Source: a candidate division KSB1 bacterium
GTDB taxonomy: Bacteria; Zhuqueibacterota; Zhuqueibacteria; Residuimicrobiales; Krinioviventaceae
DNA length: 64,000 nt
Assembly: GCA_034521575.1 (NCBI GenBank)
Contig: JAXHMJ010000001.1
Coordinates: forward strand, 327,282-391,281
Direction: 5' to 3'
Part shown: positions 49,814 through 60,071 of the stretch, in pieces
How the letters are laid out: the number at the start of each line of letters is the position of its first letter
Numbering within the stretch: position 1 is the first letter of the stretch
Position numbers and translations under genes: made by a program
Notes under the pieces: model-generated
Told to the model about the DNA's origin: nothing
Database searches by the model: none
Seen by the model: only the letters and a program-made list of their open reading frames with translations

Positions 49814-49848
49814 AAGCCCCTTGTTCATCGAACAAGGGGCTTTTCCTC
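49814..49848 (+). terminator. Rho-independent terminator
   Basis: Perfect stem AAGCCCCTTGTTC / GAACAAGGGGCTT with a three-base loop, then TTCCTCT, five bases after the etfA stop. It ends the ETF operon. Confidence 0.85.
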
Positions 49849-49888
49849 TATCCTGTCCCAATTTTATCTTTCGAATTTGGCCCTGCTG

Positions 49889-51089
49889 CTATTTCACCAA
49901 CACAACCTTTTGCATTTGATTCCACTCTTTCGTCTGTATTCGGATAAAATAAATCCCTGAGCTTGCTTTTCTGCCGGAACGGTCTGTACCGTCCCAGACG
50001 ATGTGGTGATGCCCCGCAGGTTGGTATCCTTGTAAAAGAGTTTTCACCCTGCGGCCGGTGATATCATGGACTGTGATCCTGATCTGCATACGGTCTGGCA
50101 AAACAAACGGCAATGTGGTCTCCGGATTGAACGGATTCGGATAATTGGGAAAAAGTTTGAATGCTCCGGGGTGTGCGGCTGTACGCTGATTCACATGCAG
50201 GGTCTGGTCAAAATCGACAATGAACAAACCGGTTGACAAATCGGGAATGAACATCCGATACTCGTGTGCCGCTAGATCTGAACTTTGGAAGGCGTTGAAA
50301 ATGATCCAACACGTTTTATGTCAAATGGATCAGATATGTCATATACCTGCCCACCCTGTTCGTGTATTGATGCGTATAGAAAATGATCATAGGCAGCCAA
50401 TCCTGAAAATCTTTTCAATTTCATATAGACCGATTTCCTGCGGATGAAGCGGATCCGAGATGTCCAGCACCAACAGACCGTTTGAATAACAGGCCACAAA
50501 CGCGAGATCATTATGCTGAATGATTCTGTATGTGCGATTAAAGCCGGGATTGTAGGAAGCGGCTTTGGCCGGCAATGATGGATCCGAGATGTCGATGATC
50601 TGAACCGCCGAATCATAGGTTGCTGTATAGACATAATTGCCGCGTACAGCAACATCCTTTACTTTGCCGACGGGACATTGGCCTATTTCAGCCGGATTCT
50701 CAGGATCTGAAATACTAATAATACGCAATCCGCCGGTATGATCAGCGTGAAAAACCAGCGTGTCTCGTGCAACGGTACTCCATGATCTGCAGGCTATTAT
50801 CATGGGTGACAAGTGCATGCTCCCCTGAAGTGATTATGTCATTTACCCGTCCCGGTGTGACAATCTCTGACAAAAGTTTGGGAGATGCGGGGTTCGTGAA
50901 ATCCATGATAACCACAGTTGCGCCTTTGTTAAAAAACGCGATATGGTCCACGGCTGCTACTGCGCGGCAGCTTCCTATGGATAAATGACCGACCAGTTCA
51001 CAATTTTCGTTTGCAAATAAGCTTGTTGATAAAAATGCACTCAAAAGCAAAACTAGAAACAGATGTTTCACGATTCGGAATCCACTCAT
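49889..51089 (-). CDS. Secreted LVIVD-repeat propeller with C-terminal FlgD-like sorting domain (frame-broken)
   Basis: ATG 51089 follows AGGAGGTCAAT. Signal peptide (1-26, ending LFANE). Then come repeats of the LVIVD type, each about 42 residues: ATVVIMDFTNPASPKLLSEI, LRIISISDPENPAEIGQCP, VQIIDISDPSLPAKAASYNP, LLVLDISDPLHPQEIGLYE, GQVYDISDPFDIKRVGSF. The reading moves between frames near 50775, 50400 and 50260. The end, FPNYPNPFNPETTLPF to GIYFIRIQTKEWNQMQKVVL, is the FlgD-like/type IX-like module. Full length is about 400 codons. LVIVD proteins are beta-propellers of unknown function; this one should be exported and surface-attached. Confidence 0.78.
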
Positions 51090-51194
51090 ATTGACCTCCT
51101 TTTTTTAGAAATAGCGTGTTAATGCTTTGCAGGTTCAGTTTAATGAAGGCGCCGGTCATCTGATTATCATTGCCAACGTGTTGATTCGCTTATA

Positions 51195-51410
51195 TTATTT
51201 CATCAAAACAACCTTTCGCACCTGCTCGAATTCATCGGACCGCATGCGGATGAAATACACACCGGAGCCCACAAGCTCACCGGCTGCATCCGTGCCGTTC
51301 CAGTTCGTCACATGATGCCCCGCGTCAACAGACTCGTTCAACAGGATCTGGACCCGGCGGCCGTTCATATCGAAAACTGAAATATGCAGCAAATTCCGGC
51401 TTTGGCACAT
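51195..51410 (-). CDS. LRR surface protein, C-terminal sorting module
   Basis: The frame contains ISVFDMNGRRVQILLNESVD, AGHHVTNWNGTDAAGEL and SGVYFIRMRSDEFEQVRKVV, a FlgD-like C-terminal module. It continues the LRR protein upstream: the text between 51426 and 51400 reads as the YPNPFNP-type tag when the frame is shifted by one base. It is not a gene on its own. Confidence 0.7.
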   Translation of the reverse strand: MCQSRNLLHISVFDMNGRRVQILLNESVDAGHHVTNWNGTDAAGELVGSGVYFIRMRSDEFEQVRKVVLMK

Positions 51411-51425
51411 TAAATGGAATGGTGG

Positions 51426-53129
51426 TCACCGGATTGAACGGATCTGGAGTAATTCGGGCTGCAGGGCAAAGTCGAGCGGAATCTGTTCCGGTTCATCAAT
51501 CCCGGATTCAGTGGATACGCTCACGGTCACCGGCCGGCTGTACAGCGTCAGGTCTGTGACTGTGCTGCTGGTAATGTGACAAATATACTTGCCCGCGTCT
51601 GATTCGGAAACCGCTGCAATCGTAAAAACGCTGTCCTGCGCGCCATCGATTTCCGCATCATCTTTATACCATTGGTACCGATTGGCGCTTCCTCCGACTG
51701 TGACGGACAACTCTAACGCTTCACCCTCATTGATCGTGGTGTCACGCCTGCTGCCGATACTGTCCTGAGGAATATAGGAAAATTCCGGTATCGACAGGTT
51801 GGGTTCAATATCCTCAAACGTGAATTGGTTGGTATGAACACGCAGATATTCAAGACTGTCAAGTCCGCTCAAGTCAGGCAGGTCGGTCAACTGATTGTTA
51901 TGCAAATACATCCGTTCCACGTATTCCAATTGATTAAATTCAATCGGAACAGGCCCGGATAAATTGTTATCACTTAGAGACAACCGTTTCAAGTTGGATA
52001 GATTACCGATCGACGCTGGAATAGATCCGTCAAATTCATTGGCGTTGAGATGCAGAAACTGTAAATTCTGAAGATTGCCGATCTCGTTTGGTATGGGGCC
52101 GGAAAATTGATTGTCGTTTAAATGGAGCATATACATCGTTTCCCGATCACATAATTCTTTGGGGATTCTGCCGGAAAATTGGTTGCCCTGAATTGAAACA
52201 GCCGACAAGTTGACAAAATGTATGATTCTGTTTAGTATGTCACCGCTCAAATCATTATTATAAAGGTATATGCTGCTTAATTCGGTCAGATTTGCGAATT
52301 CTTCCGGGATGGGACCGGAAAGGTTATTGTTTCCGAGATGTATACTGTTTAAATTGACAAGATTGCCGATTTCAGGCGGGATGGCCCCTTCCAGACTATT
52401 GGAAAAGCATGAAAAAGACCTTAATTTGCTCAGGTTACCGAATTCTTTGGGAATAGAACCGGAAAAATCATTGGTGTATAACGAAAGATTGGTCAGATGA
52501 ACAAGATTGCCGATTTCTCTGGGAATTGAACCGGTCAGTTGATTAAGGGAAAGATTCAGACTGATCAGATTTACCAGGTTGCCGATATCCGGCGGCAGAG
52601 TGCCGTTTAGATTATTATTGTATAAACGAATTACAGTCACCCGTCTATTATGGGTTGAAATACCATGCCAGCTGTCAACCGGTCCGGACAGCCAGTTTTC
52701 ATTATTGGTCCACTCATCTCCATGGGTCGCGTTGTAGAGGGCCACTAAGGCTAATGAATCCGCCTCCGCCCCAAACCCTTCAATTTCGACATAAACCGGA
52801 CGGGTATATAACGTCAGATCCGGTGCAAGACTGTTTGTAATTTTACAGCTGTATTCGCCGGTATCATCCGGTTCCACCGGATCCAGAACCAATGTCGGAT
52901 CCGTAGCCCCTGAAATATCGGAATAGCCCTTGTACCATTGATATTGATTGGCCGTGCCGCCGACCTCTGCGTAAAATTCCAGGCGTGACCCGGCAGAGAC
53001 GGTCGTGTCTTTTCGACTCCCCACGCTGTCCTGAGGAATATAGGAAAATTCAGGTATCTGAAAGGTTGGGTTCAATATCCTCAAACGTAAATCGGTTGTT
53101 ATGAATACGCAGATATTCAAGACTGTCAA
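51426..53129 (-). CDS. LRR surface protein, second half of module 2 and module 3
   Basis: Open frame joined to 53050-55305 by a break near 53070. It begins with the end of an Ig-like domain (YQWYKGYSDISGATDPTLVL, TGEYSCKITNS). Module 3 follows: the cap ADSLALVALYNATHGDEWT with WLSGPVDSWHG, ten or more plant-type leucine-rich repeats (LTGSIPREIGNLVHLTNLSL style), the bridge LSGLDSLEYLRVHTNQFTFE and another Ig-like domain. The capping segment resembles the LRRNT of plant receptor kinases. Surface-exposed protein-protein or glycan contact is likely. Confidence 0.82.
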   Translation of the reverse strand: MTVLNICVFITTDLRLRILNPTFQIPEFSYIPQDSVGSRKDTTVSAGSRLEFYAEVGGTANQYQWYKGYSDISGATDPTLVLDPVEPDDTGEYSCKITNSLAPDLTLYTRPVYVEIEGFGAEADSLALVALYNATHGDEWTNNENWLSGPVDSWHGISTHNRRVTVIRLYNNNLNGTLPPDIGNLVNLISLNLSLNQLTGSIPREIGNLVHLTNLSLYTNDFSGSIPKEFGNLSKLRSFSCFSNSLEGAIPPEIGNLVNLNSIHLGNNNLSGPIPEEFANLTELSSIYLYNNDLSGDILNRIIHFVNLSAVSIQGNQFSGRIPKELCDRETMYMLHLNDNQFSGPIPNEIGNLQNLQFLHLNANEFDGSIPASIGNLSNLKRLSLSDNNLSGPVPIEFNQLEYVERMYLHNNQLTDLPDLSGLDSLEYLRVHTNQFTFEDIEPNLSIPEFSYIPQDSIGSRRDTTINEGEALELSVTVGGSANRYQWYKDDAEIDGAQDSVFTIAAVSESDAGKYICHITSSTVTDLTLYSRPVTVSVSTESGIDEPEQIPLDFALQPELLQIRSIR

Positions 53130-55305
53130 GTCCGCTCAAGTCAGGCAGGTCGGTCAACTGATTGTAATGCAAATACATCCGTTCCACATATTCCAATTGA
53201 TTAAATTCAACCGGAACAGGCCCGGATAAATTGTTATCACTTAGAGACAACCGTTTTAATTCAGATAAATTGCCGAGCGATGCAGGAAGGGTGCCGTCCA
53301 GATCATTTCCGTTGAGCTGTAGATACTGTAAATTTTCCAGATTGCCAATTTCAGCGGGTATGGGGCCGGAAAATTGATTGTCGTTTAAATGCAGCATATA
53401 AAGGTCTTCAAAATCACCTATTTCTTTAGGAATTTTGCCGGAAAACTGGTTGCCTGAAATTGAAAGCAATGACAAATTCGGAAAATTTATGATCATCTTT
53501 AAAATTTCCCCGGATAATTGATTATTGTAAAGGTATATATGGGTTAATCCGCTCAGGTTTCCGAATTCTTCCGGAATGTCTCCGGAGAGATTGTTATGTC
53601 CCAAATGGATGTAATGCAAATTGGTGAGATCACCAATTTCCTTTGGAATTGAACCGGTCAACTGATTCCCTGCTAATTCCATATTGACAAGTTTAACCAG
53701 TTTTCCAATATCCGGCGGCAGTGTTCCGTTCAAATTATTTTCAGTCAGTTCTATTCTTGTCACGCGATTTTGATAGACCGTGATTCCGTACCAGGACTCG
53801 ACCGGGCCGCTGAGCCAGTTGTCATTTCGGGTCCATGCCTCACCGTGGGTACTGTCGTACAGGGCCACCAGGGCCAGTGAATCCCCTTGCAGATCATAAC
53901 CGGTTATCCCGACATGAATCGGCTGATGAACCAGGGTCAAATCGGTGACCAGAGTGTTGGTAATTTCAACCGAATATTGCCCGACATCGTCAAATCCGAT
54001 TGCCTCCACCACCAGGACCGGATCTGTCGCTCCGATAATCATTTCATCATCTTTGTACCATTGATAGAGATTGTTTTCACCGTTCACACGTAAATCCAGG
54101 TCCAATCGTGAACCAAGCTCTACTGTGGTGTCCCTGCGTGTGCCGATGGTGTCCTGGGGCGCGTAGACAAACTCTTCCAGTCCCAGATAAGGTTCAATAT
54201 CACCAAACGTTATCCGGTTATGATTGATATGCAGCTGACGCAGACTGTCCAAACCGGTCAGGTCCGGAAGGTCGGTGAATGTGTTGTTGTTCAGGGTCAA
54301 CACCTCTAATTTTGTCATGTTTACCATTTCCGCAGGCACATGTCCGTTTAGCTGGTTGTCATTGAGACGCAAACGTTCACAATCGCGAAGGTTGCCCAAC
54401 TCGGGCGGGATGGGACCGGTCAGCGATGCCTGGCGCAGAGATAATGAGGTCAGGTTTACGAGATTCCCCAATTCAGCTGGAATCTCTCCGGTTAATTCAT
54501 TGTCATAAAGCGTCAATGTGGTCAGATTCACAAGATTGCCCAGTTCAGCAGGAATAGGTCCTTCAAATTGATTGCGGGACAAATCCAAATCAACCAAACT
54601 GTCCAGGTTGGCAAGAAAAGACGGAATCTCTCCGGACAATTCATTCCCTGCCGCATCAAAGTGCTTCAAGTTTACCAGATTTTCAAGGTCCTCCGGTATT
54701 TCGTTTTCCAGATTATTGCTGGATAACGCCAGTTTTGTCAAATTGATCAGATTGCCGATTTGTGCAGGGATGCTGCCAGTTAAATTGTTTCGGCTCAGTC
54801 TTAATATTTTTAACGGGGTCAAGTCACCGATCCGGGGAGGGATAGAACCCGAGAACTGATTGCCGTGCAAACTCAAATCCTGTAGACTGTCAAGATCACC
54901 GATTTCCGGAGGAAGTGGACCTTTTAGTTGATTGTCAAACAATGACAGGTCTGTAAGATTATCGAGCTCTCCGATGTCCGGCGGCAGAGGGCCGCTGAGG
55001 TTATTGCGCCACAGATCAAGGCTCCTGAGGCCAGTTAGATCACCGATTTCCGGAGGAATGCTGCCCGTCAGATTATTCATTTGAATGTAAAGATTTGTAA
55101 CCCTTGAATCTTTGACCCAAATTCCATGCCATGTTTCAACCGGTCCGGTCAGCCAGTTGCTGTTGTTATTCCAGTTGTCACCGTCGGTGCTGTTGTACAA
55201 CGCCACCAGCGCCAGTGAATCCTGCTCTAATACACCGCTGTATGCGGAATAGGACGATAATGTGATAAAGCAGAGTATGAGCAAACCGATTTTTTTCGTA
55301 ACCAT
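53050..55305 (-). CDS. LRR surface protein, signal peptide, module 1 and most of module 2
   Basis: Start chosen at ATG 55305, eight bases after GGGGAG. Signal peptide (about 1-24). Then cap (DSLALVALYNSTDGDNWNNN), about 12 leucine-rich repeats with GSIPPEIGxL, an Ig-like domain (YQWYKDDEMIIGATDPVLVV, VGQYSVEITNTLVTDLTL), and a second round of cap and repeats until NLSDT at 53050. The modules repeat at about 1.1-1.3 kb. The whole gene is 51195-55305, about 1370 codons with two frame breaks and the order signal, [cap-LRR-Ig] x3, sorting module. Confidence 0.85.
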   Translation of the reverse strand: MVTKKIGLLILCFITLSSYSAYSGVLEQDSLALVALYNSTDGDNWNNNSNWLTGPVETWHGIWVKDSRVTNLYIQMNNLTGSIPPEIGDLTGLRSLDLWRNNLSGPLPPDIGELDNLTDLSLFDNQLKGPLPPEIGDLDSLQDLSLHGNQFSGSIPPRIGDLTPLKILRLSRNNLTGSIPAQIGNLINLTKLALSSNNLENEIPEDLENLVNLKHFDAAGNELSGEIPSFLANLDSLVDLDLSRNQFEGPIPAELGNLVNLTTLTLYDNELTGEIPAELGNLVNLTSLSLRQASLTGPIPPELGNLRDCERLRLNDNQLNGHVPAEMVNMTKLEVLTLNNNTFTDLPDLTGLDSLRQLHINHNRITFGDIEPYLGLEEFVYAPQDTIGTRRDTTVELGSRLDLDLRVNGENNLYQWYKDDEMIIGATDPVLVVEAIGFDDVGQYSVEITNTLVTDLTLVHQPIHVGITGYDLQGDSLALVALYDSTHGEAWTRNDNWLSGPVESWYGITVYQNRVTRIELTENNLNGTLPPDIGKLVKLVNMELAGNQLTGSIPKEIGDLTNLHYIHLGHNNLSGDIPEEFGNLSGLTHIYLYNNQLSGEILKMIINFPNLSLLSISGNQFSGKIPKEIGDFEDLYMLHLNDNQFSGPIPAEIGNLENLQYLQLNGNDLDGTLPASLGNLSELKRLSLSDNNLSGPVPVEFNQLEYVERMYLHYNQLTDLPDLSGLDSLEYLRIHNNRFTFEDIEPNLSDT

Positions 55306-55427
55306 AGACGGCTCCCCTTTCAAAGTTCAGGTTCTTTTTATCCTTGCATATATAACAATTAATTGTCAAATTATCAATACGGTATAGGGAGTATTTTTCT
55401 TTGTAAATGATCCATAAAGGCTGCGCT

Positions 55428-56129
55428 ATGAAACACATTCTCACTGAACGGGAGATGCTGTACTCTCTGAATCAAAATGTTTCCTTTTTGTGCAACTCGG
55501 TCCGGAAAAATCTTTATACATTAAAAGAGATCGCTGATGAGATCCCTTGTCATCTGCACCTGAACCGCAAACGGGACATGGCGATCTATTTTATCAACAA
55601 AGTCGGGCGTGATTATTATGGCGATTATTTTGAAACAATTCTGGAAAATGGCGCCGAGGCCATGCAGAACATCATTCATCCGCATTCCACCCAAGAGATC
55701 ATGGAACCCCTGATCGAACTGGCTGCATCGGATGATGCTGGCAAAATATTCAGTTTTGTACAATTTGTGCGCCGTGATCCCAACAGCCCGTATCAATGTT
55801 TTATAACCAACACCAAATTATATGAACCGGATGATTCGTTGATTTCAATCACGCTCCAGGTGTCATGCCTGGACAAGTTTTCAAAACAAATGATGCAAAT
55901 GCTGGAGCAGGATCAGTTTTACACTTCTCATTACCCCAGATTTCAAATCCTGACACGGCGGGAAAAAGAAATTCTCGGCTATATTGCAGATGGCAAAACC
56001 AATCAAGACATCGCCGATCTGCTGTGCATCTCAAAATTTACCGTTAAAACACACAGACAAAATATACTGAGTAAACTTGAAACCAGCAGGTTGGCGGACT
56101 TGATAAAGTACGCGCAAACTTTTCTTTAA
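55428..56129 (+). CDS. LuxR-type transcription regulator
   Basis: 233 residues from ATG 55428, which follows AAAGG at 7 bases; an ATG seven codons earlier has none. The N-terminal 150 residues hold a PAS-like fold (YFETILENGAEAMQNIIHPH, GKIFSFVQFVRRDPNSPYQC). The C-terminus is a LuxR helix-turn-helix: LTRREKEILGYIADGKTNQD, IADLLCISKFTVKTHRQN. No receiver domain, so it probably senses a ligand or partner directly. It is divergent from the LRR gene and lies just before the GH140-like gene, both possible targets. Confidence 0.82.
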   Translation: MKHILTEREMLYSLNQNVSFLCNSVRKNLYTLKEIADEIPCHLHLNRKRDMAIYFINKVGRDYYGDYFETILENGAEAMQNIIHPHSTQEIMEPLIELAASDDAGKIFSFVQFVRRDPNSPYQCFITNTKLYEPDDSLISITLQVSCLDKFSKQMMQMLEQDQFYTSHYPRFQILTRREKEILGYIADGKTNQDIADLLCISKFTVKTHRQNILSKLETSRLADLIKYAQTFL

Positions 56130-56209
56130 CTTTTATAATAACACGGACAGCGCTGCACATTATTCCCTGTGGCGGCTTTTTTTCCCGTTCATTGTTTGTC
56201 GAGGATAGG

Positions 56210-59200
56210 ATGATCAAATTTTTTATTTACATGATTTGGGTTTTTCCCGTTGCTGCCCAGGCTCTGCAGGTGACCGGTTTTACAATCGTCAATGCAGATA
56301 CCGACCAGGATATCATGGCTCTTGAGGATGGCGACACCATCAACCGCGCCACATTGCCGGATAACTTGAACGTGCGCGCAGAACTGGATCAGTCCGGTGA
56401 TATCGGCTCGGTCAAATTCGAATACAACAGCAATACCTCGTACCGTACTGAAAATGTAGAGCCTTACTGCATTGCCGGCGACAGTCCGCAGGGCGATTAC
56501 AGTTCCTGGGGTTCGGAACCTGGCGTGGGAGAGCACCGCATCAAAGCCGTCCCTTACAGCAGTGATGCTGCCGGCGGCACCCAGGGTACGGCGCTTGAGA
56601 TATCTTTTACAGTCATTGACCAGCCGGGACCGGTTGCCGATGCCGGGACGGATCAGACGCTTTATCTGCCGACGGATCAGGCCGCCCTGGACGGGTCCGG
56701 CAGCACCGCTTTGACTGACCCGATGGATGCCTGGAACTGGACGCAGATCAGCGGCCCCAACAGTGCGGTTCTGGCAAACACGGACCAGGCTGTCTGCACA
56801 GCCTCCGGTCTGGTAGAAGGAAGCTATGTATTCAGGCTCTGGATTGAGGATGACGGAATCGCGGATTCAGCCACTGTGACGGTCGATGTGGATCCCGGCA
56901 CTCCCGTCGCTGACGCCGGCAGCGATCAGCTGATCATAGAACCCCAGTCATCGGTGACCCTGGACGGGTCTGCATCCTCTGATGTTGCGTCGGGGCAGAT
57001 CACCGGTTATCTCTGGCAGCAGGTCAGCGGGCCTTCCACGGCTTCTTTGGGTACGCCGGATGCCGTAACCTGTGAGGCTTCCGGACTGGAACACGGCACC
57101 TATCTGTTTTCCCTGACGGTGACCGATGATGACAATTATCAGGATGCGGATTCGGTGCAGGTACGCGTGCTGTCCGAGAGCGGCGGTGCGGTGATCAGCG
57201 GCGAGCTGAAAAAATGGCACACCGTGACGGTCACATTCACCTCGGCGCAGACATTCTCTGAAACCGGCGATCCGAATCCGTTTTTGGACTATCGGTTGAA
57301 TGTCACCTTTACCGGTCCGCAGGGACAGGTCTATGAGGTGCCGGGTTATTTTGCAGCCGACGGCGACGCCGCCAATACCGGCGCGTCTTCCGGTGATCAA
57401 TGGCGCGCGCATCTGTCTCCGGACGCCGAGGGCAAGTGGCTGTTCGACGCCTCGTTTTGCACCGGTACGGACATTGCGGTCAGTGATGATCCGAATTTCG
57501 GGGCGGCCGTTTCACCCATCGACGGCGCCGCCGGAAGTTTCAGCATCGGAATCAATGACAAAAGCGCACCGGATTTGCGCGCCAAAGGCCGGCTGAATGT
57601 GGTCGGCGGACATTATCTGCAGTTTGAAGAAACCGGCGAGTATTTTCTCAAACAGGGCGCCGACGCGCCGGAGAACTTTTTGGCTTTTGAAGATTTTGAC
57701 GGCAGTTTTAAAACCGACGGCGAATCCGACAACCGCATCAAATCCTGGTCGCCGCATCTGGGCGACTGGACCTCCGGCGATCCCAGCTGGCAGGGCGACA
57801 GGGGCAAAGCAATCATCGGCGCTGTCAATTATCTGGCCTCGGAGGGCATGAACGCGTTTTCGTTTCTGACCATGAACATCGGCGGCGATGACAAAAATGT
57901 GTTTCCGTACTTGAATTATAACAACAATTCAGCGCCGCAGGACGACCGGCGGCGTTTTGACTGTTCGCGTCTGGACCAGTGGGGCATTGTGTTTGACCAT
58001 GGCACGTCCAAGGGAATGTATCTGCATTTCAAAACCCAGGAAACCGAAAACGAACTGCTGCTCGACGGCGGCGCTGTGGGTGTGGAACGCAAATTGTATT
58101 ACCGCGAACTGATTGCACGCTATGCGCACAATCTGGCTTTGAACTGGAATCTGGGCGAAGAGAACAACAACCAGAGTACACAGCAGCGCAAGGATATGGC
58201 GCAGTATTTTTACGATCACGATCCCTATCACCACAATATTGTCATTCATAACGGCGCCAGTCCCAGCGATCTTTTGGGCAGCGCATCGAAACTGACGGGT
58301 TTTTCCCTGCAGACCAATCGCAGTGATTTTGCCAATGTTCACAGCCACGTGCTCAACTGGGTGCAGAATTCTGCGGCTGCCGGTGTGCCCTGGGTGGTGG
58401 CCTGCGATGAACCGGGCGATGCCTCGCACGCGCTGGTGCCGGATGCGGATGATCCGGATCACAACAACGCGCGTATCAACGCCCTTTGGGGCACGTTCAT
58501 GGCCCAGGGCGCCGGCAATGAATGGTATTTCGGCTATCAGCATGACGAGTCCGATCTCACCTGTGAAGACTGGCGCAGCCGCGATTTATGGTGGGACCAG
58601 TGCCGGTATGCGCTCGAGTTTTTCGATCAGGTGCCGTTCTGGTTGATGCAGAACGATGACAATCTGGTTACCTCCGGACAGGATCATTACGGCATGAAAG
58701 CAGAGTCGGCCCCGGATTATTATTATGTGATTTTTCTAAAGAACGGCGACCAGAACAGCGATGTTGTGGTGGATGTGCAGGACGGCGAGTACGAAATAGC
58801 CTGGTTTGATCCGCGCAGCGGCGGCGCTCTGCAGCATGGAACCACCAACTGGGTGTCTGCAGCCGGATCCGCCAATATCGGACAGGCACCGTACGACCAT
58901 ACCCGCGACTGGGCGGTGTACCTAACCACCGATGACACGCTCAGCGTGACATTGACCTCGTTCACAGCACAGCAGCAGGGAGACAGCGTTTGGGTGCGCT
59001 GGACCAGCGAATCCGAGGTGGATCATTTGGGGTATAATCTGTATCGGCGCACCGGAACACAAACCGATTATGTCAAACTCAACAACCCATTGATTGTGAC
59101 AACTCGTGAAGGTTCATCGGTTCAACAGCATTCCTATGAATATATTGATATTCCGGATCACACGGGCAGATTGTATTATCGCCTGGAAGCCGTGGACACC

Positions 59201-59551
59201 AGCGGCCGGACCCGCTTTTACGGTCCGGTGACCGTTCAGTTTACAACAGGGATTCAGGATAAACAGTTGCCGGGTCAGCATCACCTGTACCCGAATCATC
59301 CGAATCCGTTCAATCCAAACACCATGATCCGATTTGATCTGGCCGCTGCCGAACATGTGAGTCTGGATATTTACAATGTGCATGGTATTCAGGTTCGTAC
59401 GCTGATGGACCGCCGGATGCCGGCCGGACAGCACCGCCTGCAATGGGATGCGCGTGATGATAGCGGACAGATAGTGCCCTCTGGTGTTTATTTTTACCGG
59501 TTGAAGGCAGGCGAGTTTGAAGATATGGGTTCTATGGTGCTGCTGCGTTAA
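56210..59551 (+). CDS. Secreted GH140/DUF4038-like glycoside hydrolase with PKD and sorting domains
   Basis: 1113 residues, intact, from ATG 56210 behind GAGGATAGG. Signal peptide (about 1-19), a short beta domain, two PKD-like repeats (VADAGTDQTLYLPTDQAALD, VADAGSDQLIIEPQSSVTLD), then a DUF5060 domain (SGELKKWHTVTVTFTSAQTF, NPFLDYRLNVTF). The barrel domain contains LNWNLGEENNNQ and VPWVVACDEPGD, likely carrying the acid and base. It is followed by a collagen-binding-like domain (YYYVIFLKNGDQNSDVVVDV, YEIAWFDPRSGG), a Fn3-like part (WVRWTSESEVDHLGYNLYRR) and the sorting module (LYPNHPNPFNPNTMIRFDL to FYRLKAGEFEDMGSMVLL). Apiosidase-like GH140 enzymes have the same core; the polymer is unknown. 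Confidence 0.85.
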   Translation: MIKFFIYMIWVFPVAAQALQVTGFTIVNADTDQDIMALEDGDTINRATLPDNLNVRAELDQSGDIGSVKFEYNSNTSYRTENVEPYCIAGDSPQGDYSSWGSEPGVGEHRIKAVPYSSDAAGGTQGTALEISFTVIDQPGPVADAGTDQTLYLPTDQAALDGSGSTALTDPMDAWNWTQISGPNSAVLANTDQAVCTASGLVEGSYVFRLWIEDDGIADSATVTVDVDPGTPVADAGSDQLIIEPQSSVTLDGSASSDVASGQITGYLWQQVSGPSTASLGTPDAVTCEASGLEHGTYLFSLTVTDDDNYQDADSVQVRVLSESGGAVISGELKKWHTVTVTFTSAQTFSETGDPNPFLDYRLNVTFTGPQGQVYEVPGYFAADGDAANTGASSGDQWRAHLSPDAEGKWLFDASFCTGTDIAVSDDPNFGAAVSPIDGAAGSFSIGINDKSAPDLRAKGRLNVVGGHYLQFEETGEYFLKQGADAPENFLAFEDFDGSFKTDGESDNRIKSWSPHLGDWTSGDPSWQGDRGKAIIGAVNYLASEGMNAFSFLTMNIGGDDKNVFPYLNYNNNSAPQDDRRRFDCSRLDQWGIVFDHGTSKGMYLHFKTQETENELLLDGGAVGVERKLYYRELIARYAHNLALNWNLGEENNNQSTQQRKDMAQYFYDHDPYHHNIVIHNGASPSDLLGSASKLTGFSLQTNRSDFANVHSHVLNWVQNSAAAGVPWVVACDEPGDASHALVPDADDPDHNNARINALWGTFMAQGAGNEWYFGYQHDESDLTCEDWRSRDLWWDQCRYALEFFDQVPFWLMQNDDNLVTSGQDHYGMKAESAPDYYYVIFLKNGDQNSDVVVDVQDGEYEIAWFDPRSGGALQHGTTNWVSAAGSANIGQAPYDHTRDWAVYLTTDDTLSVTLTSFTAQQQGDSVWVRWTSESEVDHLGYNLYRRTGTQTDYVKLNNPLIVTTREGSSVQQHSYEYIDIPDHTGRLYYRLEAVDTSGRTRFYGPVTVQFTTGIQDKQLPGQHHLYPNHPNPFNPNTMIRFDLAAAEHVSLDIYNVHGIQVRTLMDRRMPAGQHRLQWDARDDSGQIVPSGVYFYRLKAGEFEDMGSMVLLR

Positions 59552-59570
59552 GGCTCAATGGTACGCCTGG

Positions 59571-59792
59571 TTACAATAAATGAACAAAATCATCAATGGT
59601 CATATTAGCTTGCCTGATAATAGCCCTTAACGTTCCCCTATCTAAGACTTTATGATTTGGAACAAATAGCTGCGAAAAGGGATCATCTTTGCGTAAAATG
59701 ATATGACTACCATGCTGCCGTTTAAAATAAAACCCGGCTTTTTTTAATGCCTTGATGCAATCATGACCTGATATTGTTGGTAATTCGCTCAT
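59571..59792 (-). CDS. hicA: HicA-type mRNA interferase toxin
   Basis: 73 residues, dsRBD-like HicA fold: ISGHDCIKALKKAGFYFKRQ, HGSHIILRKDD (the His of GSH is the expected catalytic residue, His30), FVPNHKVLDRGTLRAIIRQA. Its ATG overlaps the stop of the antitoxin gene by four bases. It degrades mRNA when released from HicB. Confidence 0.9.
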   Translation of the reverse strand: MSELPTISGHDCIKALKKAGFYFKRQHGSHIILRKDDPFSQLFVPNHKVLDRGTLRAIIRQANMTIDDFVHLL

Positions 59793-59995
59793 ACGGCAAC
59801 GAGCATCGTTTCAAACCGTTCTTCAGGCACAGGCAGATCATCCTCTTTTAAAGCAGAAATATAACCTTCGATCGCTTCTTTGATATTTTGAATGGCCTGT
59901 TCTTTTGTTTCACCCTGACTCACACATCCGGAAAGACTTGGACATTCTGCCACCCAAAAGCCGTCCTCTCCTTGATAAAGTACAACCTGTCTCAT
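59789..59995 (-). CDS. hicB: HicB-type antitoxin
   Basis: 68 residues with the HicB fold: YQGEDGFWVAECPSLSGCVS, QGETKEQAIQNIKEAIEGYI. This is the short form without a DNA-binding domain. ATG after AAGGAGTATACAAA. The order antitoxin first, toxin second, is the less common one in HicAB loci but well known. The operon is read away from the Fn3/DNRLRE gene cluster on the same strand. Confidence 0.88.
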   Translation of the reverse strand: MRQVVLYQGEDGFWVAECPSLSGCVSQGETKEQAIQNIKEAIEGYISALKEDDLPVPEERFETMLVAV

Positions 59996-60071
59996 TTTGT
60001 ATACTCCTTATTAATCGCATATAGAAATGTAAATAAACCTGAATTGATTTCAAAGAAAAAATGCAACTGAC

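Noticed and set aside
58323..58646. Separate small genes within the 56210-59551 gene
   Set aside because: Alternative-frame text inside one intact long gene with continuous domain structure.
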